DNA from: Alphaproteobacteria bacterium MarineAlpha3_Bin3
GTDB lineage: Bacteria > Pseudomonadota > Alphaproteobacteria > Rhodospirillales > Casp-alpha2
DNA: 9,071 nt
Assembly: GCA_002938075.1 (NCBI GenBank)
Contig: PTLK01000067.1
Coordinates: 1 to 9,071 of the forward strand
Direction: 5' to 3'
A program made the translations under genes and the position numbers. The notes under the pieces were generated by a model that was not told the origin of the DNA, ran no database searches, and was given only the letters and a program-made list of their open reading frames with translations. Positions 1 to 5,845 of the stretch are shown in pieces. Within the stretch, counting starts at the first letter, position 1. Each line of letters opens with the position of its first letter.

Positions 1-186
1 TGCCATTCGCTGGCCATCGTCAAGCAGCAGGGCCTGGATCGGGACTCTTGGGACGAGTCCCTGGTGCAGATGGTCGAGGAACGGGAGATGGAACCCCTGG
101 ACCCGGAGGATCGGAAGCTGATTCTCGATTACCTGACCACTTACTACGGCAGAGATTCGTCGAAGCGCCGCCGGAAGATCAGGTGA
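1..186 (+). CDS. c-type cytochrome, C-terminal fragment (SorB-like)
   Basis: Only the last 61 residues lie in the window. The visible frame opens with Cys-His, which reads as the end of a CxxCH haem-attachment motif cut by the window edge. Met30 (REMEPL) is a plausible distal haem ligand. A helix-forming stretch (PEDRKLILDYLTTYYG) and a very basic tail (KRRRK) follow. This arrangement resembles small monohaem cytochromes that accept electrons from periplasmic sulfite dehydrogenases (SorB type), but quinohaemoprotein-type cytochrome domains look similar. The protein would act in the periplasm. The stop at 184-186 lies five bases before the downstream exporter gene, so the two are probably cotranscribed and translationally coupled. 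The cytochrome assignment is fairly firm; the specific partner enzyme is inferred from the neighbour. Confidence 0.65.
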   Translation, partial: CHSLAIVKQQGLDRDSWDESLVQMVEEREMEPLDPEDRKLILDYLTTYYGRDSSKRRRKIR

Positions 187-188
187 GG
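181..188 (+). promoter_or_regulatory. Ribosome binding site of the TauE/SafE gene
   Basis: AGGTGAGG overlaps the stop codon of the cytochrome gene and sits three bases before ATG 192 and six before ATG 195. It supports starting the exporter here rather than at the upstream ATG at 48, which would overlap the cytochrome reading frame by about 140 bases. Confidence 0.5.
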
Positions 189-191
189 CCG

Positions 192-965
192 ATGATGCCG
201 ATCGGGGAAATATTTCTGGGTGTGAGGCTAGTTTTGCTGGTCACGGTCTTTTTCTTCGCCCTGGCCGCGCTTTACTCGTCCGTGGGCCACGGGGGTGCAT
301 CGGGGTATCTGGCCGTCATGGCGCTGTTCGAGGTGCCCATGGAACTGATGCGGCCAGTCGCCCTGACCCTGAACATCCTCGTCGCCAGCCTGACGATGTG
401 CCGGTTCTACAAAAGCGGGTATTTATCGTGGTCGGATATTTGGCCCCTTGTCCTGCTGTCCATCCCGTGCGCCTTCGTCAGCGGCTCGATAACGCTGCCG
501 ACGGACATCTACCGGCCCATCCTGGGCGCCCTCCTGCTGGCATCGGCTGTCTATCTCTTTTGGGACAGCATCGTCGATGCCGAACGGTTCTCCAATGACA
601 AACCCGAGGTCCCACGTTTTTCGACGCTCGGTGTGGGCGGAACCATCGGCATGTTGTCCGGATTGACCGGAATCGGCGGCGGCGTGATTCTGAGCCCGAC
701 GTTGCTTATTCCCCGCTGGACCAATATCCGCCGCACCTCGGCCATTGTGGCGTCCTTCATTCTCGTCAACTCGACCGCCGGTCTTGCTGGGAACGCGGTC
801 AGTTTGCAGCATTTGCCCATCGTCATACCGGTTTGGGCGGCGGCTGCGCTGATCGGCGGATACATCGGCTCCAAGATGGGCTCTCAACTGCTTGCCCCGA
901 AGATACTCCTCCGGCTGTTGGCCCTGGCGCTCGTGGTCGCGGGGTTGAAGTTCATTCTTACCTAA
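192..965 (+). CDS. TauE/SafE family anion (sulfite) exporter
   Basis: An integral membrane permease of about 257 residues, the usual size for the TauE/SafE (former DUF81) family. The two family half-repeats are visible. The first is SSVGHGGASGYLAVMALF at about residues 29-46. The second is GLTGIGGGVILSPTLLIP at about 157-174. Each begins a set of hydrophobic spans (about 12-28, 36-48, 56-70, 84-98, 108-124, 146-172, 184-200, 208-228, 237-255). Family members export sulfite, sulfoacetate or similar small organosulfur anions. The adjacent cytochrome, if sulfite dehydrogenase-linked, points to sulfite. The start is taken at ATG 192 (ATG 195 is equally possible) because of the Shine-Dalgarno sequence at 181-188 and because residues upstream are unlike the family. 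The gene ends 7 bases from the convergent holC. Confidence 0.85.
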   Translation: MMPIGEIFLGVRLVLLVTVFFFALAALYSSVGHGGASGYLAVMALFEVPMELMRPVALTLNILVASLTMCRFYKSGYLSWSDIWPLVLLSIPCAFVSGSITLPTDIYRPILGALLLASAVYLFWDSIVDAERFSNDKPEVPRFSTLGVGGTIGMLSGLTGIGGGVILSPTLLIPRWTNIRRTSAIVASFILVNSTAGLAGNAVSLQHLPIVIPVWAAAALIGGYIGSKMGSQLLAPKILLRLLALALVVAGLKFILT

Positions 966-972
966 CCCCTTC

Positions 973-1425
973 TCAGTCCTCTTTCTTCTCCCAGCCGCCG
1001 GCCCCGGTCTGGCGCCAATAGGTCAGGTCATGGCCGTCCTCGCCGTAGGATTTCCACCGCCCCCGGGCGGCGTCGACGGCGGCCGCGTCGCGGCCGTCGA
1101 ACAGTTCGAAGCAGCGCTCATAGTCGCCGATATGCGCGGAAGTCGCGCCGTCGGTGAGGAACAGGAACTCGGCCCCGTTGGCGTTATCGTCCGCGGCCGT
1201 CAGCCATACCGGCTGGTCCTCGGGCGAGCCGTCCTGTTCGGTGCCGTGGGGCAGCCACGAGCCCTGTTCATAGGTCCACAGAAGCCCCGCCAGCGCCTCG
1301 ACGCACTGCTCCGAGCCGGCCAAAACCAGGGCCCGCTTGCCGGCCCCGAGGGTCTTTTCCAGGAGCTTCGGCAACACCTGGTCCAGCGGCGATTTTTCCA
1401 GGTGATAAAAGGCGATTTCGGTCAC
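973..1425 (-). CDS. holC: DNA polymerase III subunit chi
   Basis: A 150-residue protein with the HolC pattern: an N-terminal strand and helix (TEIAFYHLEKSPLDQVLPKL), a Rossmann-like segment AGKRALVLAGS at 28-38, WLPHG at 57-61, QPVWLT at 71-76, and an FLFLTDG strand at 87-93. Chi is an accessory subunit of the clamp loader. It binds psi and contacts single-stranded DNA-binding protein, linking the replicase to SSB-coated DNA. Alphaproteobacteria commonly carry holC just downstream of pepA, as here, with 39 bases between the pepA stop and the holC start. It is probably read from the pepA transcript. The C-terminus is rich in charged residues (GGWEKKED). The gene converges with the exporter gene, and no clear intrinsic terminator is visible in the 7-base gap. 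Confidence 0.92.
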   Translation of the reverse strand: MTEIAFYHLEKSPLDQVLPKLLEKTLGAGKRALVLAGSEQCVEALAGLLWTYEQGSWLPHGTEQDGSPEDQPVWLTAADDNANGAEFLFLTDGATSAHIGDYERCFELFDGRDAAAVDAARGRWKSYGEDGHDLTYWRQTGAGGWEKKED

Positions 1426-1464
1426 GATTGTCGGTCCCGCCCTGTCGCGGGCCGAACCACTCCC

Positions 1465-3009
1465 CTACTTCGTCTCGTAATGGTCGGCGACCAGCCGGTC
1501 CAGTAGCCTGACGCCGAACGCCGTCGCCCCTTTGGGCGCGGTGGACAGGTCCTTCTTGGCCCAGGTGACGCCGGCGATGTCCAGGTGCGCCCACGGGGTG
1601 CGGCCGACGAAGCGTTGCAGGAACTGGGCCGCGGTGATGGACCCGGCGCCGCGGCCGCCGGAAATGTTCTTCATGTCGGCGATATCGGACTTCAGCAACT
1701 TGTCATAGGCCTCGCCCAAGGGCATCCGCCACAACTCCTCGCCGACCTTCTTGCCGGCTTCGGTGAGCTGTTCGGCAAGCTTATCGTTGTCGGCGAACAA
1801 TCCCGCGTATTCGCTGCCCAGGGATACGATGATGGCGCCGGTCAGGGTCGCCAGGTCGATCATGAACCGGGGCTTGAAGCGGGTGTCGGTGTAATGCAGC
1901 GCATCGGCCAGCACCAGGCGCCCCTCGGCGTCGGTGTTGAGGACCTCGATGGTCTGGCCCGACATCGAGGTGACGACGTCGCTGGGCCGCTGGGCATTGG
2001 CGCCGGGCATGTTCTCGGCCAGGCCGACGACGCCGACGGCATTGACCCGCGCCTTGCGCCCGGCCAGCGCCTTCATCAGACCGATGACGACGCCCGAGCC
2101 GCCCATGTCGTATTTCATTTCCTCCATGCCGCTCGACGGTTTCAGCGAAATGCCGCCGGTATCGAAGGTGACGCCCTTGCCGATGAAACAGATCGGCATC
2201 GTGGCCCGGGCTTGCGGTCCTTTCCGGGGCGCCTTGCCCCTGGGCAGGCCCAGCCACTGCATGACCACCAGCTTGCTTTCCCTGGCCGACCCCTGGCCGA
2301 CGCCGAGAAGAGCCCCCATGCCGAGGCGCCGCATTTGCGCCTCGCCCAGGACCTCGACCTTGAGGCCGAGCTTGGTCAGTTCCTTGCACCGCTTGGCCAG
2401 GGTTTCGGGATAAATCACGTTCGGCGGTTCGGTGACCAGATCGCGGGTCAAGAACACGCCCTGGATCACCTTGTCCCGGGCCCGGAAGGCGGCTTTTGCC
2501 TTCTGGCTGCCCCGGCAGCGGATGGTCAGGGCGCCGAGGGTCGGTGGGCGGCTGTTATTATTATTGTTGTTGTTCTTTTTCGTCCGGTAGCGGTCGAACC
2601 GGTAGGACCGGAGTTTCGCCCCTTCGGCGATGCAGACCGCCATCTCAGCGGCCGTCATCTTGGCCCTGTCCAGGGAGTCGAGGGCAACGCTTGCGGTTTT
2701 CGACCCCGATCGGCCCAACAGGGCATAGATGCCGCCGCCGATCTTGTGCAGGGCCCCCTCGTCCAGGTGGCCGGGCTTGCCGAGGCCGAAGGCGACGACC
2801 CGGTCGAGCCGGGTGCCGGAGGGCGCCATCAGGGTCAGACCTTGGTTGGCCTTGCCGGTAAAGTCACCGGCCTTGATGGCGCGCCGGAGGCCGCCGTTGA
2901 TTTTCTTGTCTAGCGCCACGGCCGACGGGGTCAGCTTTCCGCCCTCGAGGACACCGACCGCCAGGGCCCCGGTGGCGGCCAGTCCCGGCCCGGAAAAGAC
3001 GATTTTCAT
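1465..3009 (-). CDS. pepA: Leucyl aminopeptidase (M17 family)
   Basis: A 514-residue cytosolic metallo-aminopeptidase that removes N-terminal residues such as leucine from peptides. The M17 signature NTDAEGRLVLADAL lies at 358-371. Expected two-metal ligands and catalytic residues are all present by motif: Lys278 and Asp283 (GKGVTFDTGG), Lys290 (SLKP), Asp301 (KYDMGG), Asp360, Glu362 and Arg364. Residues 1 to about 165 are the N-terminal domain and the rest is the catalytic domain. Start ATG 3007-3009 has GAGAGG six bases upstream. In E. coli PepA also binds DNA as a transcriptional and recombination factor; nothing here shows whether this one does. An unusual run of seven asparagines (146-152) sits in the loop joining the two domains, where relatives usually carry a short lysine/glutamate-rich stretch. 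holC follows 39 bases downstream and the membrane protein gene lies 79 bases upstream. Confidence 0.97.
   Translation of the reverse strand: MKIVFSGPGLAATGALAVGVLEGGKLTPSAVALDKKINGGLRRAIKAGDFTGKANQGLTLMAPSGTRLDRVVAFGLGKPGHLDEGALHKIGGGIYALLGRSGSKTASVALDSLDRAKMTAAEMAVCIAEGAKLRSYRFDRYRTKKNNNNNNNSRPPTLGALTIRCRGSQKAKAAFRARDKVIQGVFLTRDLVTEPPNVIYPETLAKRCKELTKLGLKVEVLGEAQMRRLGMGALLGVGQGSARESKLVVMQWLGLPRGKAPRKGPQARATMPICFIGKGVTFDTGGISLKPSSGMEEMKYDMGGSGVVIGLMKALAGRKARVNAVGVVGLAENMPGANAQRPSDVVTSMSGQTIEVLNTDAEGRLVLADALHYTDTRFKPRFMIDLATLTGAIIVSLGSEYAGLFADNDKLAEQLTEAGKKVGEELWRMPLGEAYDKLLKSDIADMKNISGGRGAGSITAAQFLQRFVGRTPWAHLDIAGVTWAKKDLSTAPKGATAFGVRLLDRLVADHYETK
2554..2574 (-). repeat. AAY trinucleotide repeat encoding Asn7 inside pepA
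   Basis: Seven consecutive asparagine codons, AAC three times, AAT three times, then AAC, in the coding direction. A Lys-Lys pair (AAA AAG) precedes them, making an A-rich low-complexity tract in otherwise GC-rich DNA. The repeat keeps the reading frame and falls in the inter-domain loop of PepA (residues 146-152). Confidence 0.9.
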
Positions 3010-3015
3010 AAACGA

Positions 3016-3021
3016 CCTCTC
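3016..3021 (-). promoter_or_regulatory. Ribosome binding site of pepA
   Basis: On the minus strand GAGAGG lies six bases upstream of the pepA ATG. The 79-base gap (3010-3088) between pepA and the upstream membrane protein gene has no convincing sigma-70 promoter; the best hexamers reach only 3-4 matches. Confidence 0.55.
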
Positions 3022-3088
3022 TGTTTGAACGATGGAGCCCAGACTTTAGAGCACTATCTGGTAAGTTGGAACCATTTGACCGGCAGGG

Positions 3089-4114
3089 TTATTGCTGGGT
3101 TTGGTCCTGTTCCCCGGCGCCGGAACGGGCTGGTGCCCCGTTACCGTTTTCAATATCAGGGGTTCGGTAGTTCATGGTCTCCCCACGGTCGCGGCTGGCC
3201 AGCCACACGGCGCCACCGGGAAGCGCCGCCGCGATGCCGACGAGGCCGAACAGCACCGACAGCACCAGCGCCCCTTCGCCGGGAACGCCAATGAGGCCGA
3301 AAAGCCCCACCATGGCGGTTTCGCGCACACCCCAGCCGGCGATGGAAATGGGCAGGGTCATGATCAAAAGCACGGTCGGAACCAGCACCAGACAGTCGAT
3401 CAGGGTGATCTCCAGCCCCAGTCCCAGTCCCAGAAGAAAGACGCAGAATGAGATGTTGACGTGGGTCACCAGACCCAAAGCCAAGGCCGGGGCCAAATGA
3501 TCGAGATGAAGGAAAACCCGGCGTGCGTCGACGCCCAGATTGCCGAGGCCGCGCACCAGCCACCAGCGGCGGAGCGTTTCCGGCAGCCGGTCCAGCATCA
3601 TCAGCAACCACAAGCCCGCCGCCGCGCCCAAGGCGACGATGCCCAGTCCCGGCCCGGCCATCGCCCTCGCCGTTTCGTCCAGCCTGGGCAAAAACCACGG
3701 CAGGGTGACGCCGACCAATATCACCAACGCCACCACGGTCACCACGCGTTCCAGGATCACCCCATTGAAAGCGCTTCGCAGCCCCAGCCCCTGGCGATAG
3801 ACCTTGTAGATGCGCACCCCGTCGCCGCCCACGGACGATGGCAGGGTTTGGCTGAAAAACGCGCCGATGTAAAAAAGCTGCGCCGAGCGGATAAAACCCA
3901 ACGGCGCCCCGATGGCGTTCATCACCACGCCCCAGCGGGCGCCGCCGACGCCGACCTGCACCAAAATGACAAGCACCGCGGCGAGAAGCATTTTGGGATC
4001 GGCCTCGGCCGCCCGCGCCATGGCTTGGCCAAGGTCGATGTTGGACAGCAAAAACCAGATCAAGAAACCCGACACCAGGAACTTCAGCGCCAGGGCCAAC
4101 CATTTTTTCGACAT
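3089..4114 (-). CDS. Flippase-like membrane protein (LPG_synthase_TM/YbhN family)
   Basis: A 341-residue polytopic inner-membrane protein. Hydrophobic spans are visible at about 7-24, 42-58, 78-92, 122-142, 155-173, 207-232, 238-253 and 280-306. Two family hallmarks are present: LPSSVGGDGVRIYKVYRQ at 91-108 and LPISIAGWGVRETAMVGLFG at 254-273. These mark the lysylphosphatidylglycerol synthetase transmembrane family (PF03706, UPF0104), which includes the flippase part of MprF and many stand-alone proteins near polyprenyl-linked glycosylation genes. There is no soluble transferase domain, so it is unlikely to make lysyl-PG itself. It may translocate a lipid, but the substrate is not visible here. 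The hydrophilic tail (about 307-341) is low-complexity. Start ATG has GGAA five bases upstream. It lies between amrS (129-base gap) and pepA on the same strand. Confidence 0.85.
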   Translation of the reverse strand: MSKKWLALALKFLVSGFLIWFLLSNIDLGQAMARAAEADPKMLLAAVLVILVQVGVGGARWGVVMNAIGAPLGFIRSAQLFYIGAFFSQTLPSSVGGDGVRIYKVYRQGLGLRSAFNGVILERVVTVVALVILVGVTLPWFLPRLDETARAMAGPGLGIVALGAAAGLWLLMMLDRLPETLRRWWLVRGLGNLGVDARRVFLHLDHLAPALALGLVTHVNISFCVFLLGLGLGLEITLIDCLVLVPTVLLIMTLPISIAGWGVRETAMVGLFGLIGVPGEGALVLSVLFGLVGIAAALPGGAVWLASRDRGETMNYRTPDIENGNGAPARSGAGEQDQTQQ

Positions 4115-4135
4115 CGCGCTTCCGATGGCCGGGGG

Positions 4136-4157
4136 AAAAAATCAGCCGGGATTTTTT
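4136..4157. repeat. Inverted repeat AAAAAATC-6-GATTTTTT
   Basis: Eight-base perfect arms (4136-4143 and 4150-4157) around the six-base loop agccgg, lying 22-43 bases upstream of the flippase-like gene start. It could be a weak bidirectional terminator for amrS, or an A/T-rich promoter element. The A:T stem is weak for a classical intrinsic terminator. Confidence 0.4.
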
Positions 4158-4181
4158 AACAGTTCGCCCCCCACCTGTCAC

Positions 4182-4196
4182 GGGGCCTGTCGCCCC
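4182..4196. repeat. GC hairpin GGGGC-5-GCCCC downstream of amrS
   Basis: Five-base perfect arms (4182-4186, 4192-4196) around ctgtc, embedded in C-runs that are G-runs on the minus strand, with CCTGTC repeated at 4174-4179 and 4186-4191. It lies about 50-60 bases past the amrS stop. With no T-run directly after it on the minus strand it is not a textbook terminator, but it may slow or end amrS transcription together with the A/T inverted repeat 25-45 bases further on. Confidence 0.3.
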
Positions 4197-4243
4197 CCCT
4201 GGGAGTTATCGGGGGAGTTAGCAGGAGATATTGGGAATTGCCG

Positions 4244-5362
4244 TCAGGCGGCGCCGATACGGACCGGCATGCGCTTACGGCCCCAATCGCCGGGCGGGCC
4301 GTCGAAGACGCCGGGCAGGACGGTGCCGCAATTGGGGCAGTTGCCGGAATAATTGCCGCCGACGTCTAGGTTCCAGGCCGACATCTCGTACCAGTCGCGT
4401 GCAATCAACGCCTCGCCGCACTGGTGGCAAAGGGTGGTGTCGCCCTCGGGGTCGTGGACGTTGCCCGTATAGGCGTAGCGGATGCCGTTCTTGAGGGCGA
4501 TCCGGCGGGCCCGCGACAGGGTTTCCTTCGGCGTGTTTTCCTTGTCCATCATCTTCCAGTCGGGATGGAAGGCGGAGAAATGCAACGGCACGTCGGGGCC
4601 GAGGTTTTCCATGATCCATTGGGTCATTTCCTCGATCTCGGCCTCGGAATCGTTCTCGCCCGGGATCAGCAGGTCGGTGATCTCGAACCAGACATCGGTT
4701 TCGTGCTTGAGGTATTTCAGCGTCTCCAGCACCGGTGCCAGCGAGCTCGAGCAAAGCTCCTTGTAGAACCTTTCCGTGAACGCCTTGAGATCGACGTTGG
4801 CGGCGTCCATGTAGCGGTAGAATTCGGCCCTGGGTTCCTCGCAGATGTAGCCGGCGGTCACGGCGACCATCTTGATGCCGCGCTCGTGGCAGGCCTGGGC
4901 GACGTCGACGGCGTATTCGAGAAAGATCACCGGGTCGTTGTAGGTGACGGCGACGGATTTGCAGCCGGTCTTTACCGCCGCCTCGGCGATCATCTCAGGC
5001 GACGCCTTTTCCTGCAGGCGGTCAAGTTCGCGGGATTTGGAAATGTCCCAGTTCTGGCAGAACTTGCACGTCAGGTTGCACCCAGCGGTCCCGAAAGACA
5101 TCACCGGCGTGCCGGGCAGGAAGTGGTTCAAGGGCTTCTTTTCGATCGGATCGACACAAAAGCCCGACGAGCGGCCGTATGTGGTGAGGACGATTTCGCC
5201 GTCATGACACGCGCGGACGAAGCAAAGCCCCCGTTGCCCGTCGCGGAGTTTGCAGAACCGCGGGCAGATGTCGCACTGCACCCGGCCGTCTTCGAGGGCG
5301 TGCCAGTAACGGCCCGGAAAGGCGCCGGTGAGGTCATCGTTTTTTTGGTTTATTTGATTCAT
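4244..5362 (-). CDS. amrS: AmmeMemoRadiSam system radical SAM enzyme
   Basis: A 372-residue radical S-adenosylmethionine enzyme. The [4Fe-4S] motif CNLTCKFC (Cys95, Cys99, Cys102) is intact. Around it lie the family features: an N-terminal four-cysteine motif (Cys30, Cys33, Cys37, Cys47 in CDICPRFCKLRDGQRGLC), YGRSSGFCVDPIEKKPLNHF at 62-81, TYNDPVIFLEY at 140-150 and ITDLLIPGENDSE at 228-240. Two CxxC pairs near the C-terminus (312/315 and 342/345) look like a zinc ribbon or a second cluster site. The enzyme resembles pyruvate formate-lyase activases and is cytosolic; its substrate is unknown. The reading frame stays open up to an ATG at 5536, but the start is placed at ATG 5360-5362, 19 residues before the conserved RYWHALEDGRVQCDICPR block. 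The extra 58 residues look non-coding and overlap the 65-aa gene. The AmrB-AmrA partner is encoded divergently. Confidence 0.93.
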   Translation of the reverse strand: MNQINQKNDDLTGAFPGRYWHALEDGRVQCDICPRFCKLRDGQRGLCFVRACHDGEIVLTTYGRSSGFCVDPIEKKPLNHFLPGTPVMSFGTAGCNLTCKFCQNWDISKSRELDRLQEKASPEMIAEAAVKTGCKSVAVTYNDPVIFLEYAVDVAQACHERGIKMVAVTAGYICEEPRAEFYRYMDAANVDLKAFTERFYKELCSSSLAPVLETLKYLKHETDVWFEITDLLIPGENDSEAEIEEMTQWIMENLGPDVPLHFSAFHPDWKMMDKENTPKETLSRARRIALKNGIRYAYTGNVHDPEGDTTLCHQCGEALIARDWYEMSAWNLDVGGNYSGNCPNCGTVLPGVFDGPPGDWGRKRMPVRIGAA

Positions 5363-5531
5363 CACCCTTGTCCCGGTGAACTTCGTGTTTGACGATTTCA
5401 AATTCCGTTCGCGGACAACTGGCGTCCCGGTAGACGAAGTTCCTGGCCTCGAATTCGCTCTCGAACAGGCCGACAGCCGGCCCTTCAAAGGTGCCGTCTT
5501 CCTTCTTGTAATATAGGGCGTACAAATACAT
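5334..5531 (-). CDS. Small uncharacterised protein preceding and overlapping amrS
   Basis: A 65-residue frame starting at ATG 5529-5531, with GTG 5538-5540 as an alternative three codons earlier. I do not recognise the family. The protein is soluble, begins with an aromatic-rich strand (MYLYALYYKKEDG), has FESEFEARNFVYRDASCP in the middle with a single cysteine, and ends in a lysine-rich tail (KPKKR). Codons show the GC-rich third positions of neighbouring genes for most of the length, which argues for real coding. It overlaps the first 29 bases of amrS in another frame, so amrS translation may be coupled to it. Its last codons contain a seven-A run (5340-5346 on the minus strand). A +1 shift there would enter the amrS frame. 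It could be a conserved small component of the AmrS locus or a misread amrS leader. Confidence 0.5.
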   Translation of the reverse strand: MYLYALYYKKEDGTFEGPAVGLFESEFEARNFVYRDASCPRTEFEIVKHEVHRDKGDESNKPKKR

Positions 5532-5586
5532 TTCACTCACTGTTTTAGACTCGAACAGGTATGTTATCCTCGAAGGATCCCGCATC
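5532..5586. promoter_or_regulatory. Divergent start region between the amrS arm and the amrBA arm
   Basis: These 55 bases separate two outward-facing start codons, so both transcripts should begin in or near them unless promoters lie inside the small genes. The stretch is more A/T-rich than its surroundings. TATGTT at 5560-5565 is a possible plus-strand -10, and TCTAAA on the minus strand is a possible opposite -10, but neither has a good -35. A palindrome, ATCCT-cga-AGGAT (5566-5578), covers the plus-strand Shine-Dalgarno sequence GAAGGA (5572-5577) and could be an operator or a translation-masking hairpin. The functional role is inferred from layout. Confidence 0.4.
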
Positions 5587-5763
5587 ATGGAATATCTTAC
5601 CCTGATTCCGCCGGTTTTGGCGCATGGCAGTACCACGGACGACATCCCCGGGGGAAGCTACGGGCCGCTGATTCTCCTGGGCGTGGCCATCCTGCTCGTT
5701 GCCGTCTTCGTCGCCGAAAAGAAGTGGACCAACCGAAAAATCAGGCGCAACAACGGCGGATAA
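5587..5763 (+). CDS. Small single-span membrane protein upstream of amrBA
   Basis: A 58-residue frame from ATG 5587 to TAA 5761-5763, immediately followed by a second TAA. GAAGGA lies nine bases upstream. The N-terminus (MEYLTLIPPVLAHGSTTDD) is followed by one strong transmembrane helix at about 27-43 (PLILLGVAILLVAVFVA) and a very basic tail (KKWTNRKIRRNN). By the positive-inside rule the tail faces the cytoplasm and the N-terminus the periplasm. The short hydrophobic start ending LAHG resembles a minimal signal peptide exposing a histidine, as in some metal-handling membrane proteins, but this is weak. I do not recognise the family. The gene lies 82 bases before the AmrB-AmrA fusion on the same strand and is probably cotranscribed with it, suggesting a role with the AmmeMemoRadiSam system. 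Confidence 0.6.
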   Translation: MEYLTLIPPVLAHGSTTDDIPGGSYGPLILLGVAILLVAVFVAEKKWTNRKIRRNNGG

Positions 5764-5830
5764 TAAGGCTATCCGGCCTCCTGATCCCTTTACAGGGCGG
5801 CCAAGCCGCATTACTTAAACAATCAACACC

Positions 5831-5835
5831 AGGAG
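5831..5835 (+). promoter_or_regulatory. Ribosome binding site of amrBA
   Basis: AGGAG lies ten bases before ATG 5846 and supports that start. The Memo-domain opening (REAAVAGQFYPGS) begins five residues into the protein, as expected for AmrB. Confidence 0.5.
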
Positions 5836-5845
5836 CGCGTTTGCC

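Noticed and set aside
48..191. N-terminal extension of the exporter starting at ATG 48
   Set aside because: It is Gly/Pro/Asp-rich, unlike the family, and overlaps the cytochrome frame; the Shine-Dalgarno sequence at 181-188 favours ATG 192.
1585..2913. 442-codon open frame on the plus strand opposite pepA
   Set aside because: It lies wholly antisense to a gene with an intact M17 signature. Its translation is Gly/Ala/Asp/His-rich with no recognisable motif, as expected from a mirrored frame in GC-rich DNA.
3156..4181. 341-codon minus-strand frame overlapping the flippase-like gene
   Set aside because: Arg/Gly/Pro-rich translation without motifs, while the overlapping frame gives a clear polytopic membrane protein.
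5363..5536. 58-residue N-terminal extension of AmrS
   Set aside because: Ser/Thr/Arg-rich with no family resemblance; the conserved AmrS sequence begins shortly after ATG 5360-5362, and the region is better explained by the 65-aa frame.
5786..5797. CCCT-ttac-AGGG hairpin between the microprotein and amrBA
   Set aside because: Four-base arms with no T-run; too weak to call a terminator.
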